A stretch of 64,000 nt of DNA from Virgibacillus_F flavescens (GCF_050574275.1 NZ_CP192260.1:930001-994000), one strand, 5' to 3'; shown: positions 26,288-34,613, counted from the first letter of the stretch. Numbers and translations: made by a program. The notes: a model not told the origin generated them from the letters alone.

Positions 26288-26704
26288 TTATAAGTTCGGA
26301 TAATCACAGTATTCGATAATTGTTCCTTCGGTGTCAACTGGATTCAAATAAATTAATCGCCTTCCATGCTTATTTATGCGGAAAGAATCTTCCAACGTAC
26401 GAATTCCTTTATTTTTTAAATCCTCTAATGCTTCATCCAGGTCGTGGACGTGATAAGCAATATGGTGTACGCCTTTCCCTTTCTGCTTCAGGAAGCGAGC
26501 AATAGGGGAGGTAGTATTGTTTGTTGGTGCCAGTAGTTCGATTCGATCTCCACCCAGGTCAATTGTTGCTATTTCACTCTCCACACCTTTTGCCTCGCTT
26601 GTGTAACGATCAACTAATTCACCTCCAAGTATATTCACATGAAACAGGATACTTTCTTCTATATTTCGAACGGCTATCCCAATATGATCTAGTTTATAAT
26701 CCAT
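26288..26704 (-). CDS. mce: methylmalonyl-CoA epimerase (VOC fold)
   Basis: 138 residues, two VOC repeats. The metal ligands are His7 (LDHIGIAV), His81 (GVHHIAYHV) and Glu131 (TIIEYCDY), as in methylmalonyl-CoA epimerase, which interconverts the 2R and 2S forms of methylmalonyl-CoA on the propionyl-CoA route. The start ATG follows GAGGTGAG. No methylmalonyl-CoA mutase or propionyl-CoA carboxylase is in the window, so it is an isolated member of the pathway. Confidence 0.87.
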   Translation of the reverse strand: MDYKLDHIGIAVRNIEESILFHVNILGGELVDRYTSEAKGVESEIATIDLGGDRIELLAPTNNTTSPIARFLKQKGKGVHHIAYHVHDLDEALEDLKNKGIRTLEDSFRINKHGRRLIYLNPVDTEGTIIEYCDYPNL

Positions 26705-26928
26705 GCCTGCTCACCTCTTAATTATATTTTTTATGAATTCGCAAATGGAATTCTGTACACCTTACCATATTCGTACGCTTTTTAGTAAAAAATCATAAGT
26801 TATCTGATTAGATAATACTACTGTTTCTCAGTATAGGGAAAAAGTATTGTTTTAAAGATTGTACATCTTTTACGGACTGAAAATTAAAATTTTGACGAAA
26901 AGTATTATTAGAATAATGCGATTCCTTA

Positions 26929-27005
26929 TGCAGGAAGAAAATATAAATTTTTCTTCCTGCATAAGTGAACTAAGGCTTTCGCTATATGCCAAGTTTTCTA
27001 AAAGA
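26929..27005 (+). repeat. hairpin element with TATAAAT loop, copy 2, abutting an RBS
   Basis: Perfect 13-bp stem TGCAGGAAGAAAA/TTTTCTTCCTGCA closing over TATAAAT. It is followed by ATAAGTGAACTAAGGCT and CAAGTTTTCTAAAAG, then the AAAGGTGGTG ribosome site of the next gene. The loop equals that of the 614-690 copy while the stem sequences differ and still pair. Confidence 0.7.
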
Positions 27006-27019
27006 AAGGTGGTGATATC

Positions 27020-27892
27020 ATGAACTTTCGAGGTGTACTTGTATTAGGTTTTATTGTGATTGCTGCCTTTACTTTTCCTATAGTTGCATTTGCAGAAAAA
27101 GGAGGACAAGCTCAAAATCCCGAAGCAGATAAGAGTAAAGGTGTTGGTAAAGTAAAAGATTATACTCCTTTACCGGATAAGCCTGAGGTGCAATTACCTG
27201 ATAAGGCTAACAAAATGGCTAAAAAGGGAAAAGATCTTCCTGAAAAGGCACTGAATAAAGCGAAAAAAGCTAAGGAATTACCGAGCCAGGCAAGTGAAAT
27301 GGCTAAAAAAGCGGTTCAGAAAGTTAAAAAGAAAAACGAACCAGCTCTAAAAACTGCCAAGAATAAATCAGATAAAGCTAAAAGGTCTGTCAACAAAACT
27401 TTGCCTGAAAATAAGGGGACTGCAGTCAAAGTTAAACTTCCAAAACAGGTGCTTAATGAAGAGGAAATTCGTTCTCAGAATGAAGAATCAATTGATCAAA
27501 GGGTTGAACAGCAAAAAAATAACTCAACTGAAAAAATCAATAAGCAACCTGTAAAAGATGCTAAAGTTGAAGTTGTTTCTGGTAATAAAGAACAGCCAGT
27601 TAAAGCAAAAGCAGAAAGCAAAGAAAAGAAAAATCCATTTGATAATGAAAAATCACATGACGTTAAAGTTATTCCTTTTTCATCCAATTCCAATGTGCCG
27701 AGTGCTCCTTCCAAGGATCGAACAGGTAACGGAAATAGTTCAATCGGTTTATTGGACAAATGGCTATGGAAGGCAGGCAGCAATACATATATAAAACTAA
27801 TTAACCCATTTGTATCAACAAGACTTGAATATCGTGATCAATGGGTTAATGCACCACCGTCTCCGCCACCGAAGGAAACTCCTTTTTTCTAA
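27020..27892 (+). CDS. secreted Lys-rich basic protein
   Basis: 290 residues. A cleavable signal peptide (MNFRGVLVLGFIVIAAFTF through VAFA) is followed by about 140 residues very rich in Lys, Ala and Pro with loose repeats of AxKMAKKGKDLPEKALNKAKK type, then a mixed-charge stretch. The ordered C-terminus has one hydrophobic segment (LLDKWLWKAGSNTYIKLINP) and the Pro tail PPSPPPKETPFF. I do not recognise a family. It would be strongly basic. The gene for a strongly acidic secreted protein follows after 42 bases. Confidence 0.7.
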   Translation: MNFRGVLVLGFIVIAAFTFPIVAFAEKGGQAQNPEADKSKGVGKVKDYTPLPDKPEVQLPDKANKMAKKGKDLPEKALNKAKKAKELPSQASEMAKKAVQKVKKKNEPALKTAKNKSDKAKRSVNKTLPENKGTAVKVKLPKQVLNEEEIRSQNEESIDQRVEQQKNNSTEKINKQPVKDAKVEVVSGNKEQPVKAKAESKEKKNPFDNEKSHDVKVIPFSSNSNVPSAPSKDRTGNGNSSIGLLDKWLWKAGSNTYIKLINPFVSTRLEYRDQWVNAPPSPPPKETPFF

Positions 27893-27934
27893 ACGTTTAT
27901 AAAAAATAATAGAAAAAAAGGAGAGAAATTTATA

Positions 27935-28900
27935 ATGAAATTTAATGGAACAAAGGTATTGAAATCAATCGTATTAACAGGTGTTATCTCTGTAGGAGTT
28001 TTTTCAAGCGCACAGGTAAGTGAAGCGGCTGAAGGATCTAAAGAAGCAAAAACAGTTAAAGTTGATAAGTCACAGGCAAATGTTCATGCTAGTGCTGCAG
28101 CAAAGGCTAATGCTTCTGCTAATTCAGCAGTACATGGAAAAGTAAAAGCTAAGGCAAAGGCTGAAGTGGATACGGAAGCTGTTGAAGAAGAAGTAAAAGA
28201 GAATAAATCAGCAGCAAACAAAGTGAAATCACAGGCAAATGAAAATGCAAGTGAGAATGCTAAGCTGCATGCATCTGCTAATTCAGCAGTATATTCAACA
28301 ACAGTTGAAGAAGAGCCAGCAGAAGAAGCACCAGAAGTTCCTGTAGTAGAAACGGAAACCGATGTTGAAAAAGAGACAGAAGTTGACGTGGAAGAAGGAG
28401 AAGCTACGGAAAATTTGGAAGAAGAAGTAAAAGAGAATAAATCAGCAGCAAACAAAGTAAAGTCACAGGCAAATGAAAATGCAAGCGAGAATGCTAAGCT
28501 TCATGCCGCTCCAAATTCAGCAGTACACGCGACAGTAACAGTTGAAGAAGAGCCAGCAGAAGAAACACCAGAAGCTCCTGTAGAGGAAACGGAAGCTGAT
28601 GTTGAAGAAGAAACAGAAGTCGACGTGGAAGAGGGAACAGAAGCTACGGAAGATCTGGAAGAAGAAGTAGTAGAAGAGACGGTAAATAAGTCAGCAGCGA
28701 ACAAAGTAAAGTCACAGGCAAATGAAAATGCAAGTGAAAACGCTAAGCTGCATGCTTCTGTAAATGCAGCAGTACACGCAGTTGTAGCTGTTGAAGTAGA
28801 AACAACCGAAGCAGAAGTTGAAACTGATGTTGAAGAAGAAACAGAAGTTGATACAGAAGAGCAAGTTGAAGAAGTAGAAGTTGTTGTTACAGAAGGATAA
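27935..28900 (+). CDS. secreted acidic protein with three long near-identical repeats
   Basis: 321 residues. Signal peptide ending near SSAQVSEAA. A degenerate first unit is followed by three copies of a block beginning NKSAANKVKSQANENASENA and ending with a motif like NSAVH (protein positions near 91, 168 and 251). These are joined by long Glu/Val/Thr linkers such as EEEPAEEAPE and VEEETEVDVEEG. The repeats are also nearly identical as DNA. No LPXTG or binding domain is visible, so it is probably released. Function unknown; a matrix, spore-surface or ion-binding polymer role is inference. GGAGAG precedes the ATG. Confidence 0.72.
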   Translation: MKFNGTKVLKSIVLTGVISVGVFSSAQVSEAAEGSKEAKTVKVDKSQANVHASAAAKANASANSAVHGKVKAKAKAEVDTEAVEEEVKENKSAANKVKSQANENASENAKLHASANSAVYSTTVEEEPAEEAPEVPVVETETDVEKETEVDVEEGEATENLEEEVKENKSAANKVKSQANENASENAKLHAAPNSAVHATVTVEEEPAEETPEAPVEETEADVEEETEVDVEEGTEATEDLEEEVVEETVNKSAANKVKSQANENASENAKLHASVNAAVHAVVAVEVETTEAEVETDVEEETEVDTEEQVEEVEVVVTEG

Positions 28901-28910
28901 GCAGTAGGTA

Positions 28911-28950
28911 AAAGAGTCGAATGGAGATTACTCTGTTCGGCTCTTTTTTT
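28911..28950 (+). terminator. terminator after the acidic repeat protein
   Basis: 11-bp stem AAAGAGTCGAA/TTCGGCTCTTT (one G-T pair) followed by a T run. Confidence 0.8.
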
Positions 28951-29039
28951 GATCCTCAATTTCTTTAAATTTTTTCTACTCATTGGGAAATGCTAATCAA
29001 TAGAAAGAAAAATTGACTTCAGAAAGGGTGTTTTACAAC

Positions 29040-29792
29040 ATGAAGAAAGGTTTAGTTATAATACTTGTTTTCCTCTTGTTCACTAGTATTGGTGCTCAAT
29101 CGGTAGTTGCTTCTAGTAACGATGGGTGGGTTGCGAAAGCTGAACAGGGGCGCAATATCATAAGTGATAAGCACAGGAAAGAAGCGCGCTTGTACAAGCG
29201 GGAAGCAATTATTAAGATGCAAGCAAAGGAATTGGGAATTGAAACAGAGGGTAAAGAGCTGGCTAAACTAGCGCAGGAAGTATTTGATGCAAAAGTAAGG
29301 CAGGAAGCTAAGACGTTGGGAATCGAGGTTAAGGGTAAAGATACGAAAGAAATCGCCCAGGAAACACATCATAAGAAGGTGAAATTAAAGGCTGCAGAAC
29401 TGGGAATTACTGCGAAAGGAAAAACGCCAAAATCATTAGCTAAAGAAGTTTATGAAACAATGATTAAGCGCCAGGCTGAAGAACTTGGTATTACGGTTGA
29501 AGGTAAAGACGTTAAGGAATTGCGTAAAGAAGTTTTTCAAAGAAAAGTTCTAAATGATGCGAAAAAATTGGGGATAGAAACAAAAGGTAAGAATGTTTAT
29601 GCCCTGGTGAAAGATATTCAAGAGAAGAAAGTAATTCAATCTGCTGAGAAATTGGGGATTGATACCAAGAATAAAAATACGGATCAACTGATGGATGAGA
29701 TTGTTTCCAATCACTATAAAAAAGCGAAGCAACTTAAGTTATTTCCGTTTGATGGTGAAAGCGACAAGTGGCACATGGGTTACCATTACTAA
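29040..29792 (+). CDS. secreted protein of six 28-residue helical repeats
   Basis: 250 residues. Signal peptide (LVIILVFLLFTSIGAQSVVAS). From about residue 60 six units of 27-30 residues follow the rule AxxLGIxxxGKxxxxLxxEVxxxKVxxx, for example AKTLGIEVKGKDTKEIAQE and AEELGITVEGKDVKELRKE. The short helix, Gly-Lys loop and second helix recall helix-extended-loop-helix (SAP/HeH/Rho-N) folds, but that is by eye. It ends with a distinct tail FPFDGESDKWHMGYHY. The start ATG at 29040 follows AGAAAGGGTG; an upstream in-frame TTG lacks a site. Third of three secreted repeat proteins in a row. Confidence 0.7.
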   Translation: MKKGLVIILVFLLFTSIGAQSVVASSNDGWVAKAEQGRNIISDKHRKEARLYKREAIIKMQAKELGIETEGKELAKLAQEVFDAKVRQEAKTLGIEVKGKDTKEIAQETHHKKVKLKAAELGITAKGKTPKSLAKEVYETMIKRQAEELGITVEGKDVKELRKEVFQRKVLNDAKKLGIETKGKNVYALVKDIQEKKVIQSAEKLGIDTKNKNTDQLMDEIVSNHYKKAKQLKLFPFDGESDKWHMGYHY

Positions 29793-29927
29793 CTAAATAA
29801 TAAGAGTACAAAAGTATATTATTTATAACTCAACTTTTACAGATTAATAAATGTAAGGAATGCAATAAACGTTAGTTCTTGCAGACTTGAAATAAGTTGC
29901 TAGTTGCTTTTGTCGTAATAGATGGAA

Positions 29928-30082
29928 ACTGCGACGTAACATCTAAAAAACCGGCGAAGTGTCAGCAACGAGATTTACGCTGCTGGCAGTCGCTTTCCGC
30001 GGGCGGCTGGTGAGCCTCCTCGTGCTGTCGCACTCCGGGGTCTCACCTATGCCTTCCCTCCCGCAGGAGTCGACTGCCATCC
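29928..30082 (+). repeat. GC-rich palindromic repeat, copy A
   Basis: The core 29984-30079 is bounded by perfect inverted repeats TGGCAGTCG/CGACTGCCA and contains CTTTCCGCGGGC and CCCGCAGGAGTCG, the hallmarks of a Bacillaceae repeat family. A left outer arm ACTGCGACGTAAC (29928-29940) matches the arm of copy D. Confidence 0.7.
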
Positions 30083-30213
30083 GCTCCAATCTCTAGATTA
30101 GAGTTTGATGGTCACAGATTTATAAGATCCGATCCACACTCGATTAGCTATATCTCTTTCAGAATGCAATCGTTTACAGAAACAACAAAGACATAAACAG
30201 CTTTACCAGTCCT

Positions 30214-30332
30214 GCATCGTTCCGGGCGGTGACTCCTGCGGGAACAGCACGAGTCTGAAGGCCACGCAGAGTGCTCTTTCTCGAGGAGACTGAAGCCGTG
30301 CCCGCGGAAAGCATCTGCCCGCAACGATCCTG
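30214..30332 (-). repeat. GC-rich palindromic repeat, copy B (opposite orientation)
   Basis: Contains GACTCCTGCGGGAACAGC and GCCGTGCCCGCGGAAAGC, the reverse of copies C and D, flanked by imperfect inverted arms (GCATCGTTCCGGGC, GCCCGCAACGAT). With copy A it forms a head-to-head pair filling most of the 695-base gene-free stretch. Short frames across it are artefacts. Confidence 0.7.
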
Positions 30333-30385
30333 GACGGCGGCTTTAGAACATTTCTTGGTAATAAATATACTTCGCAGTATATAGA

Positions 30386-30420
30386 AAATCCGAACGATTG
30401 AATTCGTTCGGATTATTTTC
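30386..30420. terminator. terminator of the FUSC gene
   Basis: 11-bp perfect stem AATCCGAACGA/TCGTTCGGATT, T-rich on both sides. Confidence 0.75.
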
Positions 30421-30487
30421 AATGAAAAAACTCATATTATTCGGCGTGGCTACTGTTTTCTTGCCCTGCCCATTTCTCAAGTAAATA

Positions 30488-32653
30488 CTATTTTTCCTCT
30501 GCACCGAGGTCGGTTGCCAGGGTAAGCAGGGACTGGTTAATGCGCCATACGTAATACAGATGGTGAATCAGATCCAGGTTGTTTTCATGATTAGTAGTTG
30601 CAAACCGCTCAATTTGTTCCCGTTCCTGCTTTAAATTATAAAGTACACTGTCACGATCATTACCTTTTATCAACTCACCAAGCACCGTTATATTATGCTC
30701 CAATTTATCTTCTACTTCCTGAAAGCTTTTCTTCAATTCCTCTGGATAACTGATTTCCCCTCTAAATGAGGAGGCCACCAAATGTCTTGCATAATAGTTA
30801 ATTGCAGTGAAAATGGTAATCCAGCGAGCAATACCCGATCTGCTGATTGTTTCTGCCCGATTAAGAATAGGATCAGCTTCGTCCATAATGGTCTGCAGAT
30901 TTTGGTCCAGGGTAAATGCATCATCAGCCAGGTCTTTCACATATACAGGCTCACGAAAGCTTCGAACATAGCTTGTAACATATGGTTTTAACTCGTCCAG
31001 ATAATCGTCAATGCTATCTACTACTTTATCCTTCGTCTTCTTCGGGAAAATAACGGCGGAGACGCTGAAAGCAATGACAGCACCTGCGATTGTGTCAATT
31101 ACGCGTGCTCCAATTAATTCTAACGTTATTCCGCCTAACAGAATATCGTACATGAAGGCGATCAGCATGGTGATAAACACACTCATGAGCGTGTAGGATA
31201 CGGTAACCAGATAAAATGCAAGAAATATTACTGTAAACAACAGAATCAATTCAATTGTGGAGTGCCCAGACAGTAATTTAGCGAGTCCGAAGCCGATTAC
31301 GGCTCCAATAATTGTACCAAACGAGCGCTGGAATCCTTTTGCATAGGTTCGTCCGATTGATTCCGTTCCAATTAAAATGATAAATGCAGTCAGAAGCACC
31401 CAATATGGCTGGGTAGGGGAAATAATTCCTCCTACTATGATGGCCAGGGCGCCAGCGACGAGCGCCTGATAAGCTTTCTTCGTACTTGGCTTTAGTGATT
31501 TTTCGTCGTCTGCTGGATTATCTTCTTCTGCTTCCACTTCTTCTTCGTCCTTTTGAATGTATGTTCCATTCTGTAAGGAGGTTTGAATGGTTACTGCTCC
31601 TTCAATTACATGGGTGGCAATCGATTCAATCCGGCGAATGAGAAAGACCCAACCTTCTGGCTGTTCGTCCCGGTTCAGCAAGTCTCTTAATGCCAGCTGC
31701 AAGCCTTGCAGTGCTATTTTTGCTTCTTCAAGGTCTTTTGAGTCATATGTTTGCGCAAGCACTCTGGCGTCGCGTAAACACCTAATTACCCATACAAGGA
31801 TCCGGCGAAGTTCTTCTATTTCCAGCGCATCTTCTTTTTTTAACTTTTGAATGGAATCTGTTAACGTTTCAATCAGCATCCCTGTGTCAAACACGTAAAG
31901 TCTGAGTTGCGCGGTTTCAAGACCTTGCCAGATTTCCTGGATATCCTGCTCGTTTAAATTTCCTGAAACAATTCTTCCGTAATTACGGAGCTTATACACA
32001 TTATTTCGTAGACTCTTTAAGCGCTTTTCGTTTAAATCTGTGTCCTGAATTCCGTTTATTAATATATTAAAAGTCAGGTTACTTTGAATATGGAACGAGC
32101 GGATACTTCGTTTTAATATTTGAGCTGAATCTTTAAATAAAATAAAATTATATAAAAATGCATAGAAAACGCCGAGCGTAATCCCTAGGTAAAACCAGGG
32201 CAGTTGGTCAGGGGATAAGCTTAAAATCGATGAAATATAAACTGTCAGGAAACCGATCATGCAAATCGAGAAATACCTGACGGCAAAGCGGGACAAGTAA
32301 AATGCACCAAAAATAATTACGATCATCAGCACATCAATGTAGTAGGCAACCCCTGCGAGTAATGAACCACTTGTTATTCCAATTGCTGCAGAAATACCAA
32401 GTAATCCTGTTGTTACCTGCTTTTCCTTTTTGGTTTCATCCATTACGATTAGAATTCCCATCATTCCGACCATCCCAGCAACTATTGCCGGTGTGAGTAG
32501 ATCATTTCCGGTTACACGCAAAAGGAATAATGTTGTGAATACTGCAGACATTAAGCTGATGGTAGCTTTTCCAGCTTTTAAAAACCTTATGTAACCTGGA
32601 TCAGAAGCTAATATTCTGCCCAGCCAGTGATGTTTTATAGGTAGATTATTCAT
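30488..32653 (-). CDS. FUSC-family transporter (aromatic-acid-exporter type)
   Basis: 721 residues with two membrane bundles, about residues 25-170 and 385-545, each followed by a long cytoplasmic helical region. This duplicated layout, with VLLTAFIILIGTESIGRTYAKGFQRSFGTIIGAVIGF in the second half, is that of the FUSC/YccS/AaeB superfamily. Members are thought to be efflux pumps for aromatic acids or related compounds; the substrate here is unknown. It stands alone and is transcribed away from the CBS gene. Confidence 0.82.
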   Translation of the reverse strand: MNNLPIKHHWLGRILASDPGYIRFLKAGKATISLMSAVFTTLFLLRVTGNDLLTPAIVAGMVGMMGILIVMDETKKEKQVTTGLLGISAAIGITSGSLLAGVAYYIDVLMIVIIFGAFYLSRFAVRYFSICMIGFLTVYISSILSLSPDQLPWFYLGITLGVFYAFLYNFILFKDSAQILKRSIRSFHIQSNLTFNILINGIQDTDLNEKRLKSLRNNVYKLRNYGRIVSGNLNEQDIQEIWQGLETAQLRLYVFDTGMLIETLTDSIQKLKKEDALEIEELRRILVWVIRCLRDARVLAQTYDSKDLEEAKIALQGLQLALRDLLNRDEQPEGWVFLIRRIESIATHVIEGAVTIQTSLQNGTYIQKDEEEVEAEEDNPADDEKSLKPSTKKAYQALVAGALAIIVGGIISPTQPYWVLLTAFIILIGTESIGRTYAKGFQRSFGTIIGAVIGFGLAKLLSGHSTIELILLFTVIFLAFYLVTVSYTLMSVFITMLIAFMYDILLGGITLELIGARVIDTIAGAVIAFSVSAVIFPKKTKDKVVDSIDDYLDELKPYVTSYVRSFREPVYVKDLADDAFTLDQNLQTIMDEADPILNRAETISRSGIARWITIFTAINYYARHLVASSFRGEISYPEELKKSFQEVEDKLEHNITVLGELIKGNDRDSVLYNLKQEREQIERFATTNHENNLDLIHHLYYVWRINQSLLTLATDLGAEEK

Positions 32654-32876
32654 TTAGTACCACAACTCCCTTCTGAAACTTATTATCCTGTTATTTATAC
32701 TACCACTTGTAAAAGAATTCGACCAAGCCGACACACTATTGGTTTTAGGTATTGTTTTAACGGGAAAAGGTAACTAGATGACGAATGGACTGTAATAGGC
32801 TATAATTTTAACAGAACGAATGTATCATAAATTCAGGCAGCACGGAATATTTTAAAGTCTTGGGAGGTAATTAGAA

Positions 32877-33503
32877 ATGATCGTAAGTAATGATTATGTA
32901 GAAAAACAGACCGTTATATTTGTAAAAGAAACGGATAGTATGGAGAAAGCACTTGGTAAGCTGCAGGACTCGGGATATCGTTGTATTCCAGTACTGGACG
33001 AATCGAGAAACAAATTCCTAGGTAATATTTACAAGGTGCATATATTGGAACACGAGAAAGAACATGGCCTGAATGATACTGTCAAACAACTTGTTGACGA
33101 TAAGGAAGGCTTTGTGAAAGAAGATGATTCTTTCTTTAAAGTATTTTCAAGCATTAAAAAGCTTCCGTACCTTGCAATTGTAAATGAAAACGAAGAATTT
33201 TTAGGCATCCTGACTCATGCCAATGTTATTACAGTTCTTGAAAATGCTTGGGGAGTTAACAATGGTGGCTATTCATTAACCATTGGAACAGTTGAATTTT
33301 CAGGGGCACTACAGAAAATATTAAAAACGATTAATAAGCACTGCAGCGTGCAAAGTGTTATTTCGCTGAACAACAATTCAAAGTATGCTCGACGCGTACT
33401 GATTGTTTTGCCGAAAGATGTGGTTAAACAAACAGTGGATGTCATCAAGAAAGAATTATATAAGAAAAACTTCATAGTGACCGATGTAGAGAAGTTAAAC
33501 TAA
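32877..33503 (+). CDS. CBS-pair protein, CbpA-like (c-di-AMP binder candidate)
   Basis: 208 residues. Two CBS domains occupy about 1-125 (first ending GNIYKVHILEH, second ending GILTHANVITVLENAW) and a C-terminal domain of about 75 residues (YSLTIGTVEFSGALQKILKTIN) has an ACT-like beta-alpha pattern. This CBS-CBS-ACT arrangement resembles CbpA of Listeria, which binds cyclic di-AMP. Ligand binding here is inferred. GGGAGG lies 9 bases before the ATG. Confidence 0.78.
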   Translation: MIVSNDYVEKQTVIFVKETDSMEKALGKLQDSGYRCIPVLDESRNKFLGNIYKVHILEHEKEHGLNDTVKQLVDDKEGFVKEDDSFFKVFSSIKKLPYLAIVNENEEFLGILTHANVITVLENAWGVNNGGYSLTIGTVEFSGALQKILKTINKHCSVQSVISLNNNSKYARRVLIVLPKDVVKQTVDVIKKELYKKNFIVTDVEKLN

Positions 33504-33527
33504 GGGCCGTTTAAGGCTCTTTTTTTT
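33503..33527 (+). terminator. terminator after the CBS gene
   Basis: Short stem AGGGCC/GGCTCT (G-T pair) with a GTTTAA loop and eight T; its T run overlaps the next promoter. Confidence 0.65.
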
Positions 33528-33552
33528 GACATTTAACCCCCAGGGGTATAAG
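33526..33552 (+). promoter_or_regulatory. CsoR/CstR-type operator overlapping the cstR promoter
   Basis: The TTGACA -35 box (33526-33531) is followed at once by the interrupted palindrome ACCCC-CA-GGGGT (33536-33547) with flanking TA steps, the form of known CsoR/CstR operators, which runs into a TATAAG -10 candidate. A bound repressor would cover the promoter. Confidence 0.7.
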
Positions 33553-33603
33553 GTAGGGCCAGTTGAGTGATAGTAGTAAGTTTTTTTATTTGGAGGAATA
33601 CCG

Positions 33604-33867
33604 TTGGAATACGATGATAAAGTTCAAAATAGAGTGAAACGTATTGAAGGTCAGGTACGAGGATTAGTAAAGATGATGGAAGAAGAAAAAGATTGCAGAG
33701 AAGTTGTATCACAAATGACCGCTGTACGCAATGCGATGGACCGCACTGCAGCTTTAATCGTGAGCACAAATCTTGAACGATGCATACGAGAAGAACAGCA
33801 AAATGGCGGAAAGAACTCAGAAGACCTTATTAAGGAAGCCGTTAACTTACTAGTTAAAAGCAGATAA
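33604..33867 (+). CDS. cstR: CstR-like persulfide-sensing repressor (CsoR/FrmR family)
   Basis: 87 residues, all-helical DUF156 fold. Cys31 (KDCREVV) and Cys60 (NLERC) are at the positions of the reactive pair in Staphylococcus aureus CstR. The copper-ligand His found four residues before the second Cys in CsoR is Asn56 here, which argues against copper sensing. CstR forms di- or tetrasulfide links between the two Cys and releases DNA. The start is TTG at 33604 with GGAGG 7 bases upstream. Rhodanese and DUF302 genes follow after 23-base gaps, and a matching operator lies upstream. Confidence 0.85.
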   Translation: MEYDDKVQNRVKRIEGQVRGLVKMMEEEKDCREVVSQMTAVRNAMDRTAALIVSTNLERCIREEQQNGGKNSEDLIKEAVNLLVKSR

Positions 33868-33890
33868 ATTTATTTTTCAGGAGGTAGATT

Positions 33891-34190
33891 ATGAAGGAAA
33901 TATCACCACAAGAACTTGATTCGAAGCGAAAAAATGGAGAGACTATCAGTATTATTGATGTTCGTGAAAAAGAAGAGGTAGAGACTGGCATGATTCCTAA
34001 CGCAAAGCATATTCCTTTAGGCGAAATACCAGAAAGACTGAAAGAAATTGATAAAAACCAAACACATTATATGGTATGCCGTTCAGGTAATAGAAGCGGG
34101 AAAGCCAGCTCATACATGGAGCAACACGGATATGATACAGTAAACATGTCCGGTGGCATGCTGGAGTGGGATAGCGACATTTCGAAATAA
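33891..34190 (+). CDS. single-domain rhodanese sulfurtransferase
   Basis: 99 residues. Active-site loop VCRSGNRSGKAS with Cys63, preceded by SIIDVREKEEVETGMIPNAKHIPLGE. The loop CRSGNR is the thiosulfate/persulfide type. In cst-like operons such enzymes move sulfane sulfur to or from low-molecular-weight thiols. Second gene of the cstR operon; GGAGG precedes the ATG. It is cytosolic. Confidence 0.9.
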   Translation: MKEISPQELDSKRKNGETISIIDVREKEEVETGMIPNAKHIPLGEIPERLKEIDKNQTHYMVCRSGNRSGKASSYMEQHGYDTVNMSGGMLEWDSDISK

Positions 34191-34213
34191 CAATTATTCA
34201 GGAGATGATTTGA

Positions 34214-34597
34214 ATGTTTCATTATACAGTCGAGACAAAAAAGAGTATGAAAGAAACCGTTCAATCGTTGGAGGAAAATTTAAAATCTGAAAAGTTTGGT
34301 GTCCTTTGGCAATTTGATATTAAAGAAACATTGCAGAACAAAGGATTCGATTTTAATCAACCCTATCAAGTGCTGGAAGTATGCAGTCCAAAAGATGCAT
34401 ATGAAATGCTATCAAAAAATCAAATGATTGGTTACTTTCTCCCTTGTAAGATCGTTCTATACGAGGATTCAGGCAAGATAAAAATTGGTATGCCACGGCC
34501 AAGTGTGCTCGTGGAATTAGTAGAAGACGAATCTCTTAAAGCGTACGCGATGGAAATTGAAAATACGTTAATGAAATGTATGGACCAAAGCATTTAA
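34214..34597 (+). CDS. DUF302 domain protein
   Basis: 127 residues. The beta-alpha-beta pattern with KKSMKETVQSLEENLKSEKFGVLWQFDIK, a cysteine in YQVLEVCSPKDAYEML and the block GYFLPCKIVLYEDSGKIKIGMPRP is typical of DUF302. The family is common beside sulfur-oxidation and rhodanese genes; its chemistry is not established. The two conserved Cys (about 56 and 76) may handle sulfane sulfur, which is inference. Last gene of the cstR operon. Confidence 0.85.
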   Translation: MFHYTVETKKSMKETVQSLEENLKSEKFGVLWQFDIKETLQNKGFDFNQPYQVLEVCSPKDAYEMLSKNQMIGYFLPCKIVLYEDSGKIKIGMPRPSVLVELVEDESLKAYAMEIENTLMKCMDQSI

Positions 34598-34613
34598 ATA
34601 GCATTGTTGCACA

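Noticed and set aside
28084..28983. Leftward frames rich in Ser and Thr opposite the acidic secreted protein
   Set aside because: They are reverse readings of Glu-codon repeats (GAA read as TTC, and shifted frames as Ser), without ribosome sites.
29013..29039. Upstream TTG start for the 28-residue-repeat protein
   Set aside because: It lacks a ribosome site and would put nine extra residues before a standard signal peptide. The ATG at 29040 fits better.
30174..30422. Leftward 82-codon frame between the secreted proteins and FUSC
   Set aside because: It is a translation of GC-rich repeat copy B, a common false gene in Bacillaceae.
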